NCBI RefSeq assembly: GCF_900112705.1
Contig: NZ_FOMR01000003.1
Location: forward strand, 186,001 to 250,000
Length of the DNA stretch: 64,000 bases
Source of the DNA: Lentibacillus persicus
GTDB lineage: Bacteria; Bacillota; Bacilli; Bacillales; Amphibacillaceae
Direction of reading: 5' to 3'
The position numbers were made by a program, and so were the translations under genes. Shown here piece after piece: positions 1 through 7,698 of this stretch (position 1 is its first letter; every line of letters begins with the position of its first letter). The notes beneath the pieces are model-generated. The model did not search any database, was not told the DNA's origin, and saw only the letters and a program-made list of their open reading frames with translations.

Positions 1-1122
1 ATAAGGCGGTGTGACCAACCCGACAGCCAATGTCATGACAACTATCAGCCCTAAATGTACTGGATCCAAGCCAAATTGGGCTGCGGTCGGCAAAATTACT
101 GGCACAAACAGAATCATCGCCGGAATGGCATCCATAAACGTTCCAATAAACAGAAAGAATAGAATGGTAATGATAATGAAAATCCACTTCGCATCGATAT
201 AGTCTGTAAAGAATGCTTGTGCCTGCATTCCCAATTGGTAATAGCCCATAAGCTCACCCAGCGCTCCAGCTGCTGCAAGCGCAAACAAGGATAACGAGCT
301 CAATGATAATGTATCAAATAATATTTTAGGCAAATGCGAAAGCTTTAATGTCTTATAAAAGAACATACTGACCAACAGGGTATAAACTGCCGCCACAGCA
401 GCAGCCTCAGTCGCCGTAAACACACCGGCTACAATACCGCCGATAATAATGATTGGGGTGAGCAGGGCCGGCAGGGACTCAAACAGCAATTTAAAAAACT
501 TGCTTGCTTCCACGCGTTCATAGCGCTGAAAATCCCGCTTTTTAGCAACAAAATAAACAAAAACCATCATCGCAAGGGCAACTAGAATACCGGGGACAAT
601 GCCTGCCAAAAATAATGCACCCACTGATGCATTGGTAATACCTGCAAATATTATCATCGGAATACTGGGAGGGATTACGACACCTACTGTTGAAGATGCG
701 GCCGTTACACCGACTGCCGTTTCATCATCATAGCCATTTTTTTTCATGCTTGGGATCAGAATCTTCCCCACACCGGCCGTATCAGCTTGGGAGGCACCAG
801 ATACACCGGCAAACATCATCGAAACCAAAATATTAGCCTGTGCCAGCCCCCCGCGGAGCGACCCGACAATTGCCAAAGCGAATTCAATTAGCTTTTCTGA
901 GATTTTCCCCTGATTCATTAAATTGGCAACCAAAATGAAAAGGGGCACAGCTAATAGCACGAATGAATTCAACTCATTCATCATCCGCATCGGCACACTC
1001 ATCTCGGGAATATATTCAATATTAATGATGCCCAAAAATGCCACAATGCCAATAACAAAAGCGATTGGTATGCCAATCAACAGTAAAATCAAAAATACAC
1101 CTACCAGAATATAACCAATCAT
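1..1122 (-). CDS. dctM: TRAP transporter large permease DctM (3' end cut by window)
   Basis: This is the large membrane subunit of a tripartite ATP-independent periplasmic-type transporter, which imports organic or sugar acids using an ion gradient. The translation starts MIGYILVGVFLILLL and continues as repeated hydrophobic helices typical of the DctM/ion-transporter superfamily. It includes the segment GVSGASQADTAGVGKILIPSM, where the SGAS..AD pattern is a family hallmark. The gene is open to position 1, so roughly the last 50 residues lie outside. Its ATG overlaps the TGA of the DctQ gene by four bases (ATGA), indicating translational coupling. Transcription runs out of the window, so further catabolic genes may follow. 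The family call is secure; the substrate is not known. Confidence 0.93.
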   Translation of the reverse strand, partial: MIGYILVGVFLILLLIGIPIAFVIGIVAFLGIINIEYIPEMSVPMRMMNELNSFVLLAVPLFILVANLMNQGKISEKLIEFALAIVGSLRGGLAQANILVSMMFAGVSGASQADTAGVGKILIPSMKKNGYDDETAVGVTAASSTVGVVIPPSIPMIIFAGITNASVGALFLAGIVPGILVALAMMVFVYFVAKKRDFQRYERVEASKFFKLLFESLPALLTPIIIIGGIVAGVFTATEAAAVAAVYTLLVSMFFYKTLKLSHLPKILFDTLSLSSLSLFALAAAGALGELMGYYQLGMQAQAFFTDYIDAKWIFIIITILFFLFIGTFMDAIPAMILFVPVILPTAAQFGLDPVHLGLIVVMTLAVGLVTPPY

Positions 1123-1604
1123 TCCTGCACCCCTCCCTCATTAAAGTTTTTCACATGACGAACAATGTGCCCCAACGAATATATAATCATCGTGCCTGCC
1201 ATAATCGGGATAGAAATCCAAACATAGCCCATTTTCATTTCCGGCAGCGCGTTCCAGTTATAATCCCAAAATTGACCTACCACTTGGATCCCAAAATAGA
1301 ATATACCAATATTAAATAAAATAAGGATTGTATCGTTGATAATACTTAATATTGACCTTTTTTTACCTGTTAATTTATTCTTCAGGATATCAAAAGTGAA
1401 GTGATCTCGGCGGTTCACCATGACGGCTGCCCCCATGAAAATAGCCCACACAAATGAATAGTTTGCCACTTCTTCGGTCCAGATGACCGAAATGGATAAA
1501 TGCCTTGTCACAATTTGAAACAACACAGCAAAAAAGAATATAACCAGAAAGGAAACGCCTGCTGCTATCTGTGTTCTCTCGATGTACTTTATAATTTTAT
1601 CCAC
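1119..1604 (-). CDS. dctQ: TRAP transporter small permease DctQ
   Basis: This is the small membrane subunit that pairs with DctM and the lipoprotein receptor. The roughly 161-residue protein has four hydrophobic segments and the family pattern near residues 40-65 (WTEEVANYSFVWAIFMGAA), a signature of DctQ. I chose a GTG start at 1604 because AGGAGG lies seven bases upstream; a longer frame to 1637 has no ribosome site. Downstream it overlaps dctM by four bases. The 69-base gap after dctP contains G-rich and C-rich arms that could form a hairpin in the mRNA, a common arrangement that keeps receptor levels above permease levels. That last point is inference. Confidence 0.9.
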   Translation of the reverse strand: MDKIIKYIERTQIAAGVSFLVIFFFAVLFQIVTRHLSISVIWTEEVANYSFVWAIFMGAAVMVNRRDHFTFDILKNKLTGKKRSILSIINDTILILFNIGIFYFGIQVVGQFWDYNWNALPEMKMGYVWISIPIMAGTMIIYSLGHIVRHVKNFNEGGVQE

Positions 1605-1673
1605 GCCAATCCTCCTAACTAAACAGGAGGGACACAACCGCCATGCCGTGCCCCCCCAAAGTACCCATACGTT

Positions 1674-2705
1674 TTATTTAGCCTCTCTGATTTTTTCGAG
1701 AAGATCTTCCACACCAAGTTCCTTGGCGTATTTATCCTGTATTGGCTCAGCAATATCAATGAACGGCTGACGGTCAATCTCGTTGATTTCCGCACCATCT
1801 TCTTTAGCAATTTCTTTATATTCTTCTTCCTGGCTGTACAGCGATTCCCGCTCTGCTTCTACAGATTTTTCAGCTGCACTCATAATAATTTCCTGCTGTT
1901 CTTCTGTATAATTGTCAAATTCATTTCCGTTGATTAATAAAAACCGCGTCGTGTAATCGTGTCCTGTTTCTGTAATATATTTACCGTTCTCAGTCTGGTG
2001 GTGGTCCTGCTGCACAAAGTACGGATAAGCGTTTTCAGCTGAATCAACAACGTCCTGCTGCAATGCCTGGTACAGCTCGCCCCAAGCTACTGAAGTCGGT
2101 ACAGTTCCTACTTCTTCCCAGAATTCCGATACAACGCCGGATGTTTGTGTACGAATCGTCATGCCTTCCAGATCGCCTATCTCTTCAACAGGCTCCTTGC
2201 CGTAGTAATGACGCACACCGGCTGTCCAATAGCCCAACATTTTAAAATCATTGTTGGATTCTTCATTAATGATTTGAGCCATTTCATCGCCAACTTCACC
2301 ATTAACAACGGTTTCCCAATGATCATAGCTGTCAAATAGGTATGGGAAAGCAAAAAGATCAACTTGATCTATTCCAGTGGATGTCATAAACCCTGGTGAT
2401 ACCAGAACAACGTCAGCAGCACCTGTTTTAAGCTTTTCCACCAGCTCTGCCTCTTCTGTTCCAATCGTTCCTGCATGAACTTCTACTTCAATTTGGCCAT
2501 CTGATTCAGATTCGGCTGCTTCTTTAAATGCCAGCAAACCGTCTTGGTATGGGTTCTCAGGGTCCGTCTGGTTATGGGCAGCAACAATTTTGATTGAATC
2601 CTCGCCACCTGAAGATTCAGAGTCCTCGCCGCCTCCATCATCGCCACATGCAGCCAATATCCCTGCCAGTAATAAAACTGCGAATAACACAAGATACTTT
2701 CTCAT
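1674..2705 (-). CDS. dctP: TRAP transporter solute-binding lipoprotein DctP
   Basis: This is the extracytoplasmic receptor of the TRAP system. The first 20 residues are a lipoprotein signal with lipobox LAAC, followed by an acidic, Gly/Ser-rich linker (CGDDGGGEDSESSGG). The rest is a full-length DctP fold of about 343 residues. It includes the substrate-binding region around GMTIRTQTSGVVSEFWEEVG, where the Arg of the TIRT-type motif normally contacts the ligand carboxylate. A purine-rich site GGGAGTG precedes the ATG. It sits between eda and dctQ in one operon under the LacI-type regulator. The family normally binds C4-dicarboxylates, sugar acids or other carboxylates; the neighbouring aldolase favours a sugar acid, but that is inference. 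Confidence 0.93.
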   Translation of the reverse strand: MRKYLVLFAVLLLAGILAACGDDGGGEDSESSGGEDSIKIVAAHNQTDPENPYQDGLLAFKEAAESESDGQIEVEVHAGTIGTEEAELVEKLKTGAADVVLVSPGFMTSTGIDQVDLFAFPYLFDSYDHWETVVNGEVGDEMAQIINEESNNDFKMLGYWTAGVRHYYGKEPVEEIGDLEGMTIRTQTSGVVSEFWEEVGTVPTSVAWGELYQALQQDVVDSAENAYPYFVQQDHHQTENGKYITETGHDYTTRFLLINGNEFDNYTEEQQEIIMSAAEKSVEAERESLYSQEEEYKEIAKEDGAEINEIDRQPFIDIAEPIQDKYAKELGVEDLLEKIREAK

Positions 2706-2743
2706 TAAAAGACACTCCCTTTTTTAATTTTTAATTTCTCAAT

Positions 2744-3373
2744 TTAATAAGCCAACTTTTCTGTAAAGGACATTGCTTTCTCTCTTAATGCCTTAAAATC
2801 TTCTTCCGAATGCAGCTTTCGGGGGTCAGCTAAATTACTGCCCACTCCAACAGCAACACTTCCTGCTTTTATATACTCTTCCATGTTATCCAGCGTTATA
2901 CCCCCTGTAACCATTAACGGAATTTGCGGGAGAGGACCATGTACATTTTTTATATAGGATGGCCCGAACATACTGGCAGGAAAAACTTTTACTATATCAG
3001 CGCCATGTTCATAGGCTGTTAAAATTTCAGTAGGCGTTAAGGCACCGGGTATTGCCAATTTTCCATAACGTTTGGTGACTTTGATTGTCTCAGTATTCAT
3101 CGTGGGGGATACAATAAATTCGGCCCCGGCAGAAATCACCTCCTTAGCCGTCTCAGGATCGAGAACGGTTCCCGCTCCGATATTAAGATTGTCCCCAAAT
3201 TCATTACGAACGCTTTCAATAATTCCGGCAATCCCTCTTGTTTCAGCAGTCAGTTCAATCGAATGGATACCACCTTCTCTCAGAGCTCTTACTGTATCAA
3301 TAATTGTCTCTGGGGCTGCATGGCGGATAACAGCAACAACAGGATTTTTGCGTACGTCCTCAATCGTCAGCAT
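2744..3373 (-). CDS. eda: 2-keto-3-deoxy-6-phosphogluconate (KDPG) aldolase family protein
   Basis: This class I aldolase of the KDPG/KHG family (about 209 residues) splits 2-keto-3-deoxy sugar acid phosphates into pyruvate and an aldehyde. The TIM-barrel landmarks are visible: IELTAET near residue 40, GAGTVLDPETAKEVISAGAEF, the Schiff-base lysine in DIVKVFPAS and the phosphate-binding MVTGGI near the C-terminus. The start at 3373 follows GGGAGG with an 11-base spacer; a longer reading frame would overlap the isomerase gene and has no better site. It lies 16 bases after the isomerase gene. The Arg found after the catalytic Glu in E. coli Eda is replaced here, as it also is in B. subtilis KdgA. 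The true substrate is unknown. Confidence 0.85.
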   Translation of the reverse strand: MLTIEDVRKNPVVAVIRHAAPETIIDTVRALREGGIHSIELTAETRGIAGIIESVRNEFGDNLNIGAGTVLDPETAKEVISAGAEFIVSPTMNTETIKVTKRYGKLAIPGALTPTEILTAYEHGADIVKVFPASMFGPSYIKNVHGPLPQIPLMVTGGITLDNMEEYIKAGSVAVGVGSNLADPRKLHSEEDFKALREKAMSFTEKLAY

Positions 3374-3389
3374 GAATGTTTCAACCTCC

Positions 3390-3941
3390 CTACTCCAAAT
3401 TGGCATGTTTCTTAGTTAATGAAGACATCTCCGAACCAGTGTAATTATTTATTAAATAAACTATCAGGGCATCTAGTAATAGATGAACAGACTGATCAAA
3501 TTGACTTCCAAGCGGCTGAATGGTGTTACGCTGGCCTGTCGTTTTTTTAGTGACTGCCGGCACTTCCACCGTCAAATCAGCTGTCTGCCCAATTAAGGAT
3601 TCGGGATCTGTTGTTACCAGTGCTACCGTTGCCTCTGCTTCTTTAGCCTTACTAACATAATGAGACAGTGTTTTCGTGTTTCCGGAGCCGGAAATAACAA
3701 CGAGTAAATCATTTTCTTCAATACTCGGCGTAATTGTCTCCCCCACAACATATGCCTGATAGCCAATATGCATAAGGCGCATCGCAAACATTTTTCCTGC
3801 AAGACCGGAACGTCCGGTCCCTGTGATGAAAATACGTCCCGTTTTGCTTACATGTTGGGCAAGACCCCGAATTTGTCCGGGATCAACTTGGCCTGCAACG
3901 TCTTTTACTTCATTTGCAATCGTTTGAATAGTTTCCTTCAT
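3390..3941 (-). CDS. hxlB: 6-phospho-3-hexuloisomerase-like SIS-domain protein
   Basis: This 183-residue single SIS-domain protein resembles 6-phospho-3-hexuloisomerase, which interconverts 3-hexulose 6-phosphate and fructose 6-phosphate. Sugar-phosphate contacts are visible in FITGTGRSGLAGKMFAMRL (residues about 38-56) and VVISGSGNTKTLS. The start codon overlaps the stop of the LacI-type regulator by four bases, with AAGGAGG inside the upstream gene. No hexulose-phosphate synthase (hxlA) is present next to it, which is unusual for a ribulose monophosphate module; instead a KDPG-type aldolase follows. It may therefore isomerise a different sugar phosphate. The name is by homology and the substrate is uncertain. 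Confidence 0.75.
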   Translation of the reverse strand: MKETIQTIANEVKDVAGQVDPGQIRGLAQHVSKTGRIFITGTGRSGLAGKMFAMRLMHIGYQAYVVGETITPSIEENDLLVVISGSGNTKTLSHYVSKAKEAEATVALVTTDPESLIGQTADLTVEVPAVTKKTTGQRNTIQPLGSQFDQSVHLLLDALIVYLINNYTGSEMSSLTKKHANLE

Positions 3942-4972
3942 AATATTTGCCTCCTTGCCTTACACGATGATCTTCTCATAAGAGTTGGTTCGTAGCGATA
4001 ATGTTTCTGACCATTCTCACTTATACCTTTTATTCGATTAAGGAGTAATTTAGCCGCATCCATACCCATCTTGCTGGTTGGCTGTGCAATCGTTGTCAAT
4101 TCAGGATTATATATTGAAGCGAATGACACATCATCAATTCCGATAACCGCTAAATCGTCAGGTATCTTCAAATTATATTGCTTGGTGTATTTAAGAATCT
4201 CAGCCAGCACCAAGTCATTTCCTGCAAGAATAGCGTCCGGTGGAACGGAGAGGTGCATCATCTTACTCAGTTCATCTTGAATGTAATTAAGTTCCACACT
4301 TTTAATATAATCTTCATTTACTTCAAGTCCATGACTATGTAATGCTTCTCTAAAGCCATCAACTCTTTCGATTCTTGTTGTAACATTATTGACAGTCGAA
4401 TTTGTTAATATGCCTATCCTTGAATAGTCATGATTAACGAACTCTTCCACCGCCAACGCTGCTGCTCGCTTATTATCGAGCATGATTGAACTGACATCGA
4501 CTTCCGGAACATTTCTGTCAATAAAAACCAGCGGGTAGTCTTCCAGTGTAAGCTCCTTGTAAAGTTCGATGTTTGTACTGGTTGGAAAAACAATAATCCC
4601 TTCTATCTGTTTAGCGCGAAGCATATCAATATATTTCTTTTCCTTAGCAGGATCGTCTTCCGCATTACAAACAATGATATGGAAATCTGCCGCATTACAA
4701 TAATCTTCAATTGATTTAACAATTTGTGTGGAAAATTCGTGAGAAATATTCGCAACAATGACGCCTATAGTTGTAGACTTCTTTTGTTTAAGTGACCGTG
4801 CCACAATATTCGGTCTATAACCCATATCCTGTATTGCCGCAGCAACCCTTTCCTTTGTCTGTTCACCCATATACTCGTACCGTTCGTTTAGATACTGGGA
4901 CACAGTACTCTTAGAAACGCCTGCTCTTTCAGCAACATCAGCAATTGTGATCGTTCTCTCTTTTGAATTCAT
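3938..4972 (-). CDS. LacI-family transcriptional regulator of the TRAP/aldolase operon
   Basis: A 344-residue LacI/GalR-type regulator. The N-terminal helix-turn-helix reads ITIADVAERAGVSKSTVSQYLN, with the hinge region near residues 50-65 and a periplasmic-binding-like effector domain thereafter (GVIVANISHEFSTQIVKSIE, VFIDRNVP, GIDDVSFASIYNPELTTI). It is the first gene of the operon and overlaps hxlB, so it is probably autoregulated. Two tandem LacI-type operators lie just upstream at 5002-5026. The effector is likely a substrate or intermediate of the downstream sugar-acid pathway, but nothing in the sequence identifies it. Confidence 0.92.
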   Translation of the reverse strand: MNSKERTITIADVAERAGVSKSTVSQYLNERYEYMGEQTKERVAAAIQDMGYRPNIVARSLKQKKSTTIGVIVANISHEFSTQIVKSIEDYCNAADFHIIVCNAEDDPAKEKKYIDMLRAKQIEGIIVFPTSTNIELYKELTLEDYPLVFIDRNVPEVDVSSIMLDNKRAAALAVEEFVNHDYSRIGILTNSTVNNVTTRIERVDGFREALHSHGLEVNEDYIKSVELNYIQDELSKMMHLSVPPDAILAGNDLVLAEILKYTKQYNLKIPDDLAVIGIDDVSFASIYNPELTTIAQPTSKMGMDAAKLLLNRIKGISENGQKHYRYEPTLMRRSSCKARRQIL

Positions 4973-5001
4973 AGAAATTTACCTCTCACCTGTGATCTGA
5001 C

Positions 5002-5026
5002 TAAATCGGTTTACTAAATCGGTTTA
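5002..5026. promoter_or_regulatory. Two tandem LacI-type operators
   Basis: The 12-mer TAAATCGGTTTA occurs twice, at 5002-5013 and 5015-5026, separated by one base. It is an imperfect palindrome around a central CG, the usual layout of LacI/GalR operators. The repeats lie about 30 bases upstream of the regulator's start codon, close to the expected transcription start. Binding by the adjacent regulator is inference. Confidence 0.75.
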
Positions 5027-5044
5027 GCAACAGTCTATAATAAA

Positions 5045-5058
5045 TGTAAGCGCTTTTC
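5045..5058. promoter_or_regulatory. Possible cre (CcpA) site and promoter region of the lacI operon
   Basis: TGTAAGCGCTTTTC resembles the cre consensus TGWAARCGYTWNCA with one clear mismatch near the end. On the minus strand a TTGAAA overlaps this site and an AT-rich -10-like stretch follows at about 5036-5043, so CcpA would compete at the promoter. Catabolite repression of a sugar-acid operon is plausible but not shown. Confidence 0.45.
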
Positions 5059-5144
5059 AATAGAAAAGAAGCATTTTGTTTTAAAAAATTTCTTAGCTTT
5101 TATATAAAGCGCCTCTCTCTGACCGCTCAAAAACTTCCTCAAAC

Positions 5145-5186
5145 TTGATACCGGTCAATTTCTTTTCCTCTCAGATTGCTTATACT
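5145..5186 (+). promoter_or_regulatory. Crp/Fnr-type activator site and promoter for the CPG-motif ATPase
   Basis: TTGATACCGGTCAA (5145-5158) has the half-sites TTGAY and GTCAA separated by four bases, the form bound by Fnr-like members of the Crp/Fnr family. A -10 hexamer TATACT sits at 5181-5186, and no -35 hexamer is evident. The palindrome centre lies 29.5 bases before the -10, which places it near -41.5 from the likely start, the class II activator position. The same geometry recurs at 7159-7200. Confidence 0.7.
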
Positions 5187-5220
5187 GAAGTCAGAAAAGA
5201 AAACGAGGAGGAAGATGACC

Positions 5221-7119
5221 ATGATTGGTTTCATTAACAGACACAAAAACCACATTACCGCAATTACTGGAGGATTATTGATACTGGCACTTGTTTTTAA
5301 CTTTATGAACTGGCAAGCATCCCAGACCGGGGCACTGCTTCTTGCGACCTTCCTTGCAGGGGTTCCGATTTTCATTAAAGCATACCAGGCCCTCAGGATG
5401 AAGGCATTCAGCATTGAATTACTGGTTACAATCGCGGTGATCGGGGCGCTGTTCATCGGTGAATATGTTGAATCAGCCGTTGTAACTTTCCTGTTTATGT
5501 TTGGGGATTATCTGGAAATCCGCACGTTAAACAAGACGCGCTCATCCCTGAAGGAATTAGTCGATATGGCGCCCCAGGAAGCTGTTGTCATAAAAGAAGG
5601 TAAACACGTTACGATTCCAGTTGAAGATGTCGCCGAGGGCGATCACGTTATTATTCGCTCAGGCGGCAAAATTCCGGTGGACGGCAGCATCGTGAATGGT
5701 CAGGCAACATTAAACGAAGCAGCCGTTACAGGCGAATCGGTTCCAAAATCGAAGAAAATTGACGACCATGTTTTCAGCGGAACGATACTGGATAATGGCT
5801 ACGTTGAAATGATTGCTGAAAAAGTCGGTGATGATACCACATTTGCCAGAATCATTGAATTGGTGGAGGAAGCGCAGGAATCAAAATCCAAAACCGAAAA
5901 ATTTCTTGACCGTTTTGCCAACATTTATACACCAGCCGTTGTCGTTCTGGCAGTCCTTGTCTTTGCCTTGACCCGTGATTTGCACACAGCGATAACATTC
6001 CTTGTTGTTGCCTGCCCAGGGGCTCTCGTTATCGGGGCACCGGTTTCCAACGTTGCCGGAATTGGCAATGGCGCAAAGAATGGTGTCCTTGTTAAAGGCG
6101 GCGAGGTTATGGATAACTTCTCCAAAGTTGATACACTTATCTTTGATAAAACCGGAACGCTGACAAAAGGCAAACCGGAAGTAACCGATATTAAAACTTT
6201 TAACGACGAAACACCGGATGCATTGCTGCGCTTGGTTGCCCAGGCTGAAACCATCTCTGAGCACCACCTCGGCCAAACCATTGTTAAGGAAGCAAACGAA
6301 CGCAACATCACCCTTGACGGTGAACCAGAAAATGCAGAGGTCATTAAAGGCAGCGGCATCCGTGCCACACTTGAAGGGCGCGTTCTGGCAATTGGCAACC
6401 GCAAATTGATGGCAAGCGAAAATATTGAAATTCCGTCTGAGGCAGCCAGTTATGCCGTGGAGCGCGAGAAATCCGGCAACACAGCGATATTTGCAGCTAT
6501 TGACGGTCAAATCGCAGGTATTTTCTCAATAGCCGATCAGATCCGTGATGACGCGAAACCGGCATTGGCTGAAATGCGCAAAAATGGCATTAAGAAAATC
6601 ATTATGCTGACAGGTGATAACCGTCATACAGCCGAACTCGTCGCTTCACAGCTCGGCATTGATGAAGTCCATGCTGAACTGCTGCCGGAAAACAAAGTGG
6701 AAATCGTTAAGAAGATTAAAGCAGAAGGAAACGTTGTTGCAATGGCAGGCGACGGCATTAATGACGCTCCATCAATCGCGACAGCTGACATTGGTATTGC
6801 AATGGGCGAAGGCGGCACAGACGTCTCGATGGAAACGGCGGATGTCGTTTTGATGGCAGACAAACTCAAGCAGTATTCCCATGCTTATTCACTGTCGAAA
6901 GCAACTATTCGCAACATGAAGCAGAACACATTTTTTGCAATTGGCGTTGCTTTTGTCCTGTTGACAGGTGTCCTGGCCGGTACCGTCCATTTAGCTTCAG
7001 GTATGTTCATCCACGAAGCAAGTGTGCTGCTCGTTATTCTGAACGCTATGCGCCTTATCCGCTTCAATCAAAAAAACACGAAACAAAAGACTGGCAAACT
7101 GCAGCCGGCCAAAGCATAA
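5221..7119 (+). CDS. P1B-type heavy-metal ATPase with CPG membrane motif
   Basis: This P-type ATPase of about 632 residues should pump a transition metal across the membrane. The order is: two N-terminal helices, a helix pair near residues 60-90, the actuator loop with TGES, a metal-site helix reading VVACPGALVIG, the phosphorylation motif DKTGTLTKG, the nucleotide-binding HLG region, the hinge GDGIND, and a last helix containing FIHEASVLL. There is no N-terminal HMA domain; a separate HMA protein is encoded next door. The usual CPC is CPG here, so metal choice cannot be read from standard rules. I chose the ATG at 5221 because the GAGGAGG site is nine bases away; an in-frame ATG six bases earlier is too close to it. 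A Crp/Fnr-like promoter lies upstream. Confidence 0.88.
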   Translation: MIGFINRHKNHITAITGGLLILALVFNFMNWQASQTGALLLATFLAGVPIFIKAYQALRMKAFSIELLVTIAVIGALFIGEYVESAVVTFLFMFGDYLEIRTLNKTRSSLKELVDMAPQEAVVIKEGKHVTIPVEDVAEGDHVIIRSGGKIPVDGSIVNGQATLNEAAVTGESVPKSKKIDDHVFSGTILDNGYVEMIAEKVGDDTTFARIIELVEEAQESKSKTEKFLDRFANIYTPAVVVLAVLVFALTRDLHTAITFLVVACPGALVIGAPVSNVAGIGNGAKNGVLVKGGEVMDNFSKVDTLIFDKTGTLTKGKPEVTDIKTFNDETPDALLRLVAQAETISEHHLGQTIVKEANERNITLDGEPENAEVIKGSGIRATLEGRVLAIGNRKLMASENIEIPSEAASYAVEREKSGNTAIFAAIDGQIAGIFSIADQIRDDAKPALAEMRKNGIKKIIMLTGDNRHTAELVASQLGIDEVHAELLPENKVEIVKKIKAEGNVVAMAGDGINDAPSIATADIGIAMGEGGTDVSMETADVVLMADKLKQYSHAYSLSKATIRNMKQNTFFAIGVAFVLLTGVLAGTVHLASGMFIHEASVLLVILNAMRLIRFNQKNTKQKTGKLQPAKA

Positions 7120-7158
7120 AAAGTTTTGGCCCGAAAAGAAGATTAGTTTTCGCAAAAC

Positions 7159-7200
7159 TTGACGCAGGTCAACGATGGAAATCCGGGATAGCTTTATAAT
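7159..7200 (+). promoter_or_regulatory. Crp/Fnr-type activator site and promoter for the HMA protein
   Basis: TTGACGCAGGTCAA (7159-7172) is a perfect TTGAC-N4-GTCAA palindrome. The -10 hexamer TATAAT lies at 7195-7200. The distance from palindrome centre to -10 is 29.5 bases, identical to the site before the CPG ATPase gene. The matching spacing argues for co-activation of pump and chaperone by one Crp/Fnr-type factor. Confidence 0.75.
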
Positions 7201-7232
7201 TAAGATAGACCAAAACAAAAGGAGAGATTAAA

Positions 7233-7442
7233 ATGCAAACTATTAAATTCCAATTAGAGCCGCTTACGTGTCCATCCTGCATAAAAAAGATAGAAGGTAA
7301 ACTCGGTAAAATGGATGGCGTTGAAAACGTAAAAGTCATGTTTAACGCAAGCAAAGTGAAATCAACGTTCGATGAAAGCAAAGTAACTTCAGACGAACTA
7401 AAAGAAACAATCGAAAAACTCGGCTATCCGGTCGTTAACTGA
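7233..7442 (+). CDS. Small HMA-domain metal-binding protein
   Basis: This 69-residue cytosolic protein consists of one heavy-metal-associated ferredoxin-like domain. The metal loop reads LTCPSCIKKIEG (Cys-X-X-Cys near residues 13-16), and the C-terminal GYPV segment fits the family. It probably hands metal to, or buffers it for, the CPG-motif ATPase encoded just upstream, which lacks its own HMA domain. It follows GGAGAG and has its own Crp/Fnr-type promoter, and a strong terminator overlaps its stop codon. It resembles CopZ-type chaperones in fold, but the loop sequence is not diagnostic for copper. Confidence 0.88.
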   Translation: MQTIKFQLEPLTCPSCIKKIEGKLGKMDGVENVKVMFNASKVKSTFDESKVTSDELKETIEKLGYPVVN

Positions 7443-7475
7443 GGAGTTGCGTTATGCAGCTCCTCAATTTTTTTC
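7440..7475 (+). terminator. Rho-independent terminator after the HMA gene
   Basis: An 11-base arm TGAGGAGTTGC pairs almost perfectly with GCAGCTCCTCA across a five-base loop and is followed by a run of eight T residues. The stem begins at the stop codon. Confidence 0.9.
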
Positions 7476-7578
7476 CATCTTAAAGCATTTCGTCATGAAC
7501 CTGTCGGGTCATCCCAATTACATTAGGTCCTCCGTTTTAATATACTAAACTACACCCTTGCGAACTTAAAAATTATCA

Positions 7579-7606
7579 TTGAATTTCCTTCATAAAATGG
7601 TATGAT
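7579..7606 (+). promoter_or_regulatory. Promoter of pfeT
   Basis: A -35-like TTGAAT (7579-7584) and a -10 TATGAT (7601-7606) are separated by 16 bases. The PerR box lies immediately downstream at the expected start of transcription. Confidence 0.55.
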
Positions 7607-7622
7607 TAAAATATATATTAAA

Positions 7623-7637
7623 TTATAATTATTATAA
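7623..7637. promoter_or_regulatory. PerR box upstream of pfeT
   Basis: TTATAATTATTATAA matches the 15-base PerR/Fur-family consensus TTATAATNATTATAA exactly. It sits about 16 bases downstream of the -10 hexamer, where PerR binding would block transcription. In B. subtilis the homologous exporter gene pfeT (zosA) is a PerR target, which supports the assignment. Confidence 0.85.
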
Positions 7638-7649
7638 ATTGAGTCCAAC

Positions 7650-7676
7650 AATCAGCGGGGAGTTTCTCCACTGATT
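7650..7676 (+). repeat. Hairpin in pfeT leader related to the 38.3 kb hairpin element
   Basis: AATCAG and CTGATT flank GGGGAG-ttt-CTCC, forming a stem-loop between the PerR box and the ribosome-binding site. It resembles the longer hairpin at 38310-38343 (CAATCAGTGGGGA stem), suggesting a decayed or diverged copy of the same repeat. Whether it affects translation is unknown. Confidence 0.55.
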
Positions 7677-7698
7677 AAACAGGAGGTGCTGATTCTGC

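Noticed and set aside
5881-6510. Long minus-strand open frame inside the CPG ATPase gene
   Set aside because: It is antisense to strongly conserved ATPase motifs and lacks a ribosome site; it is a shadow.
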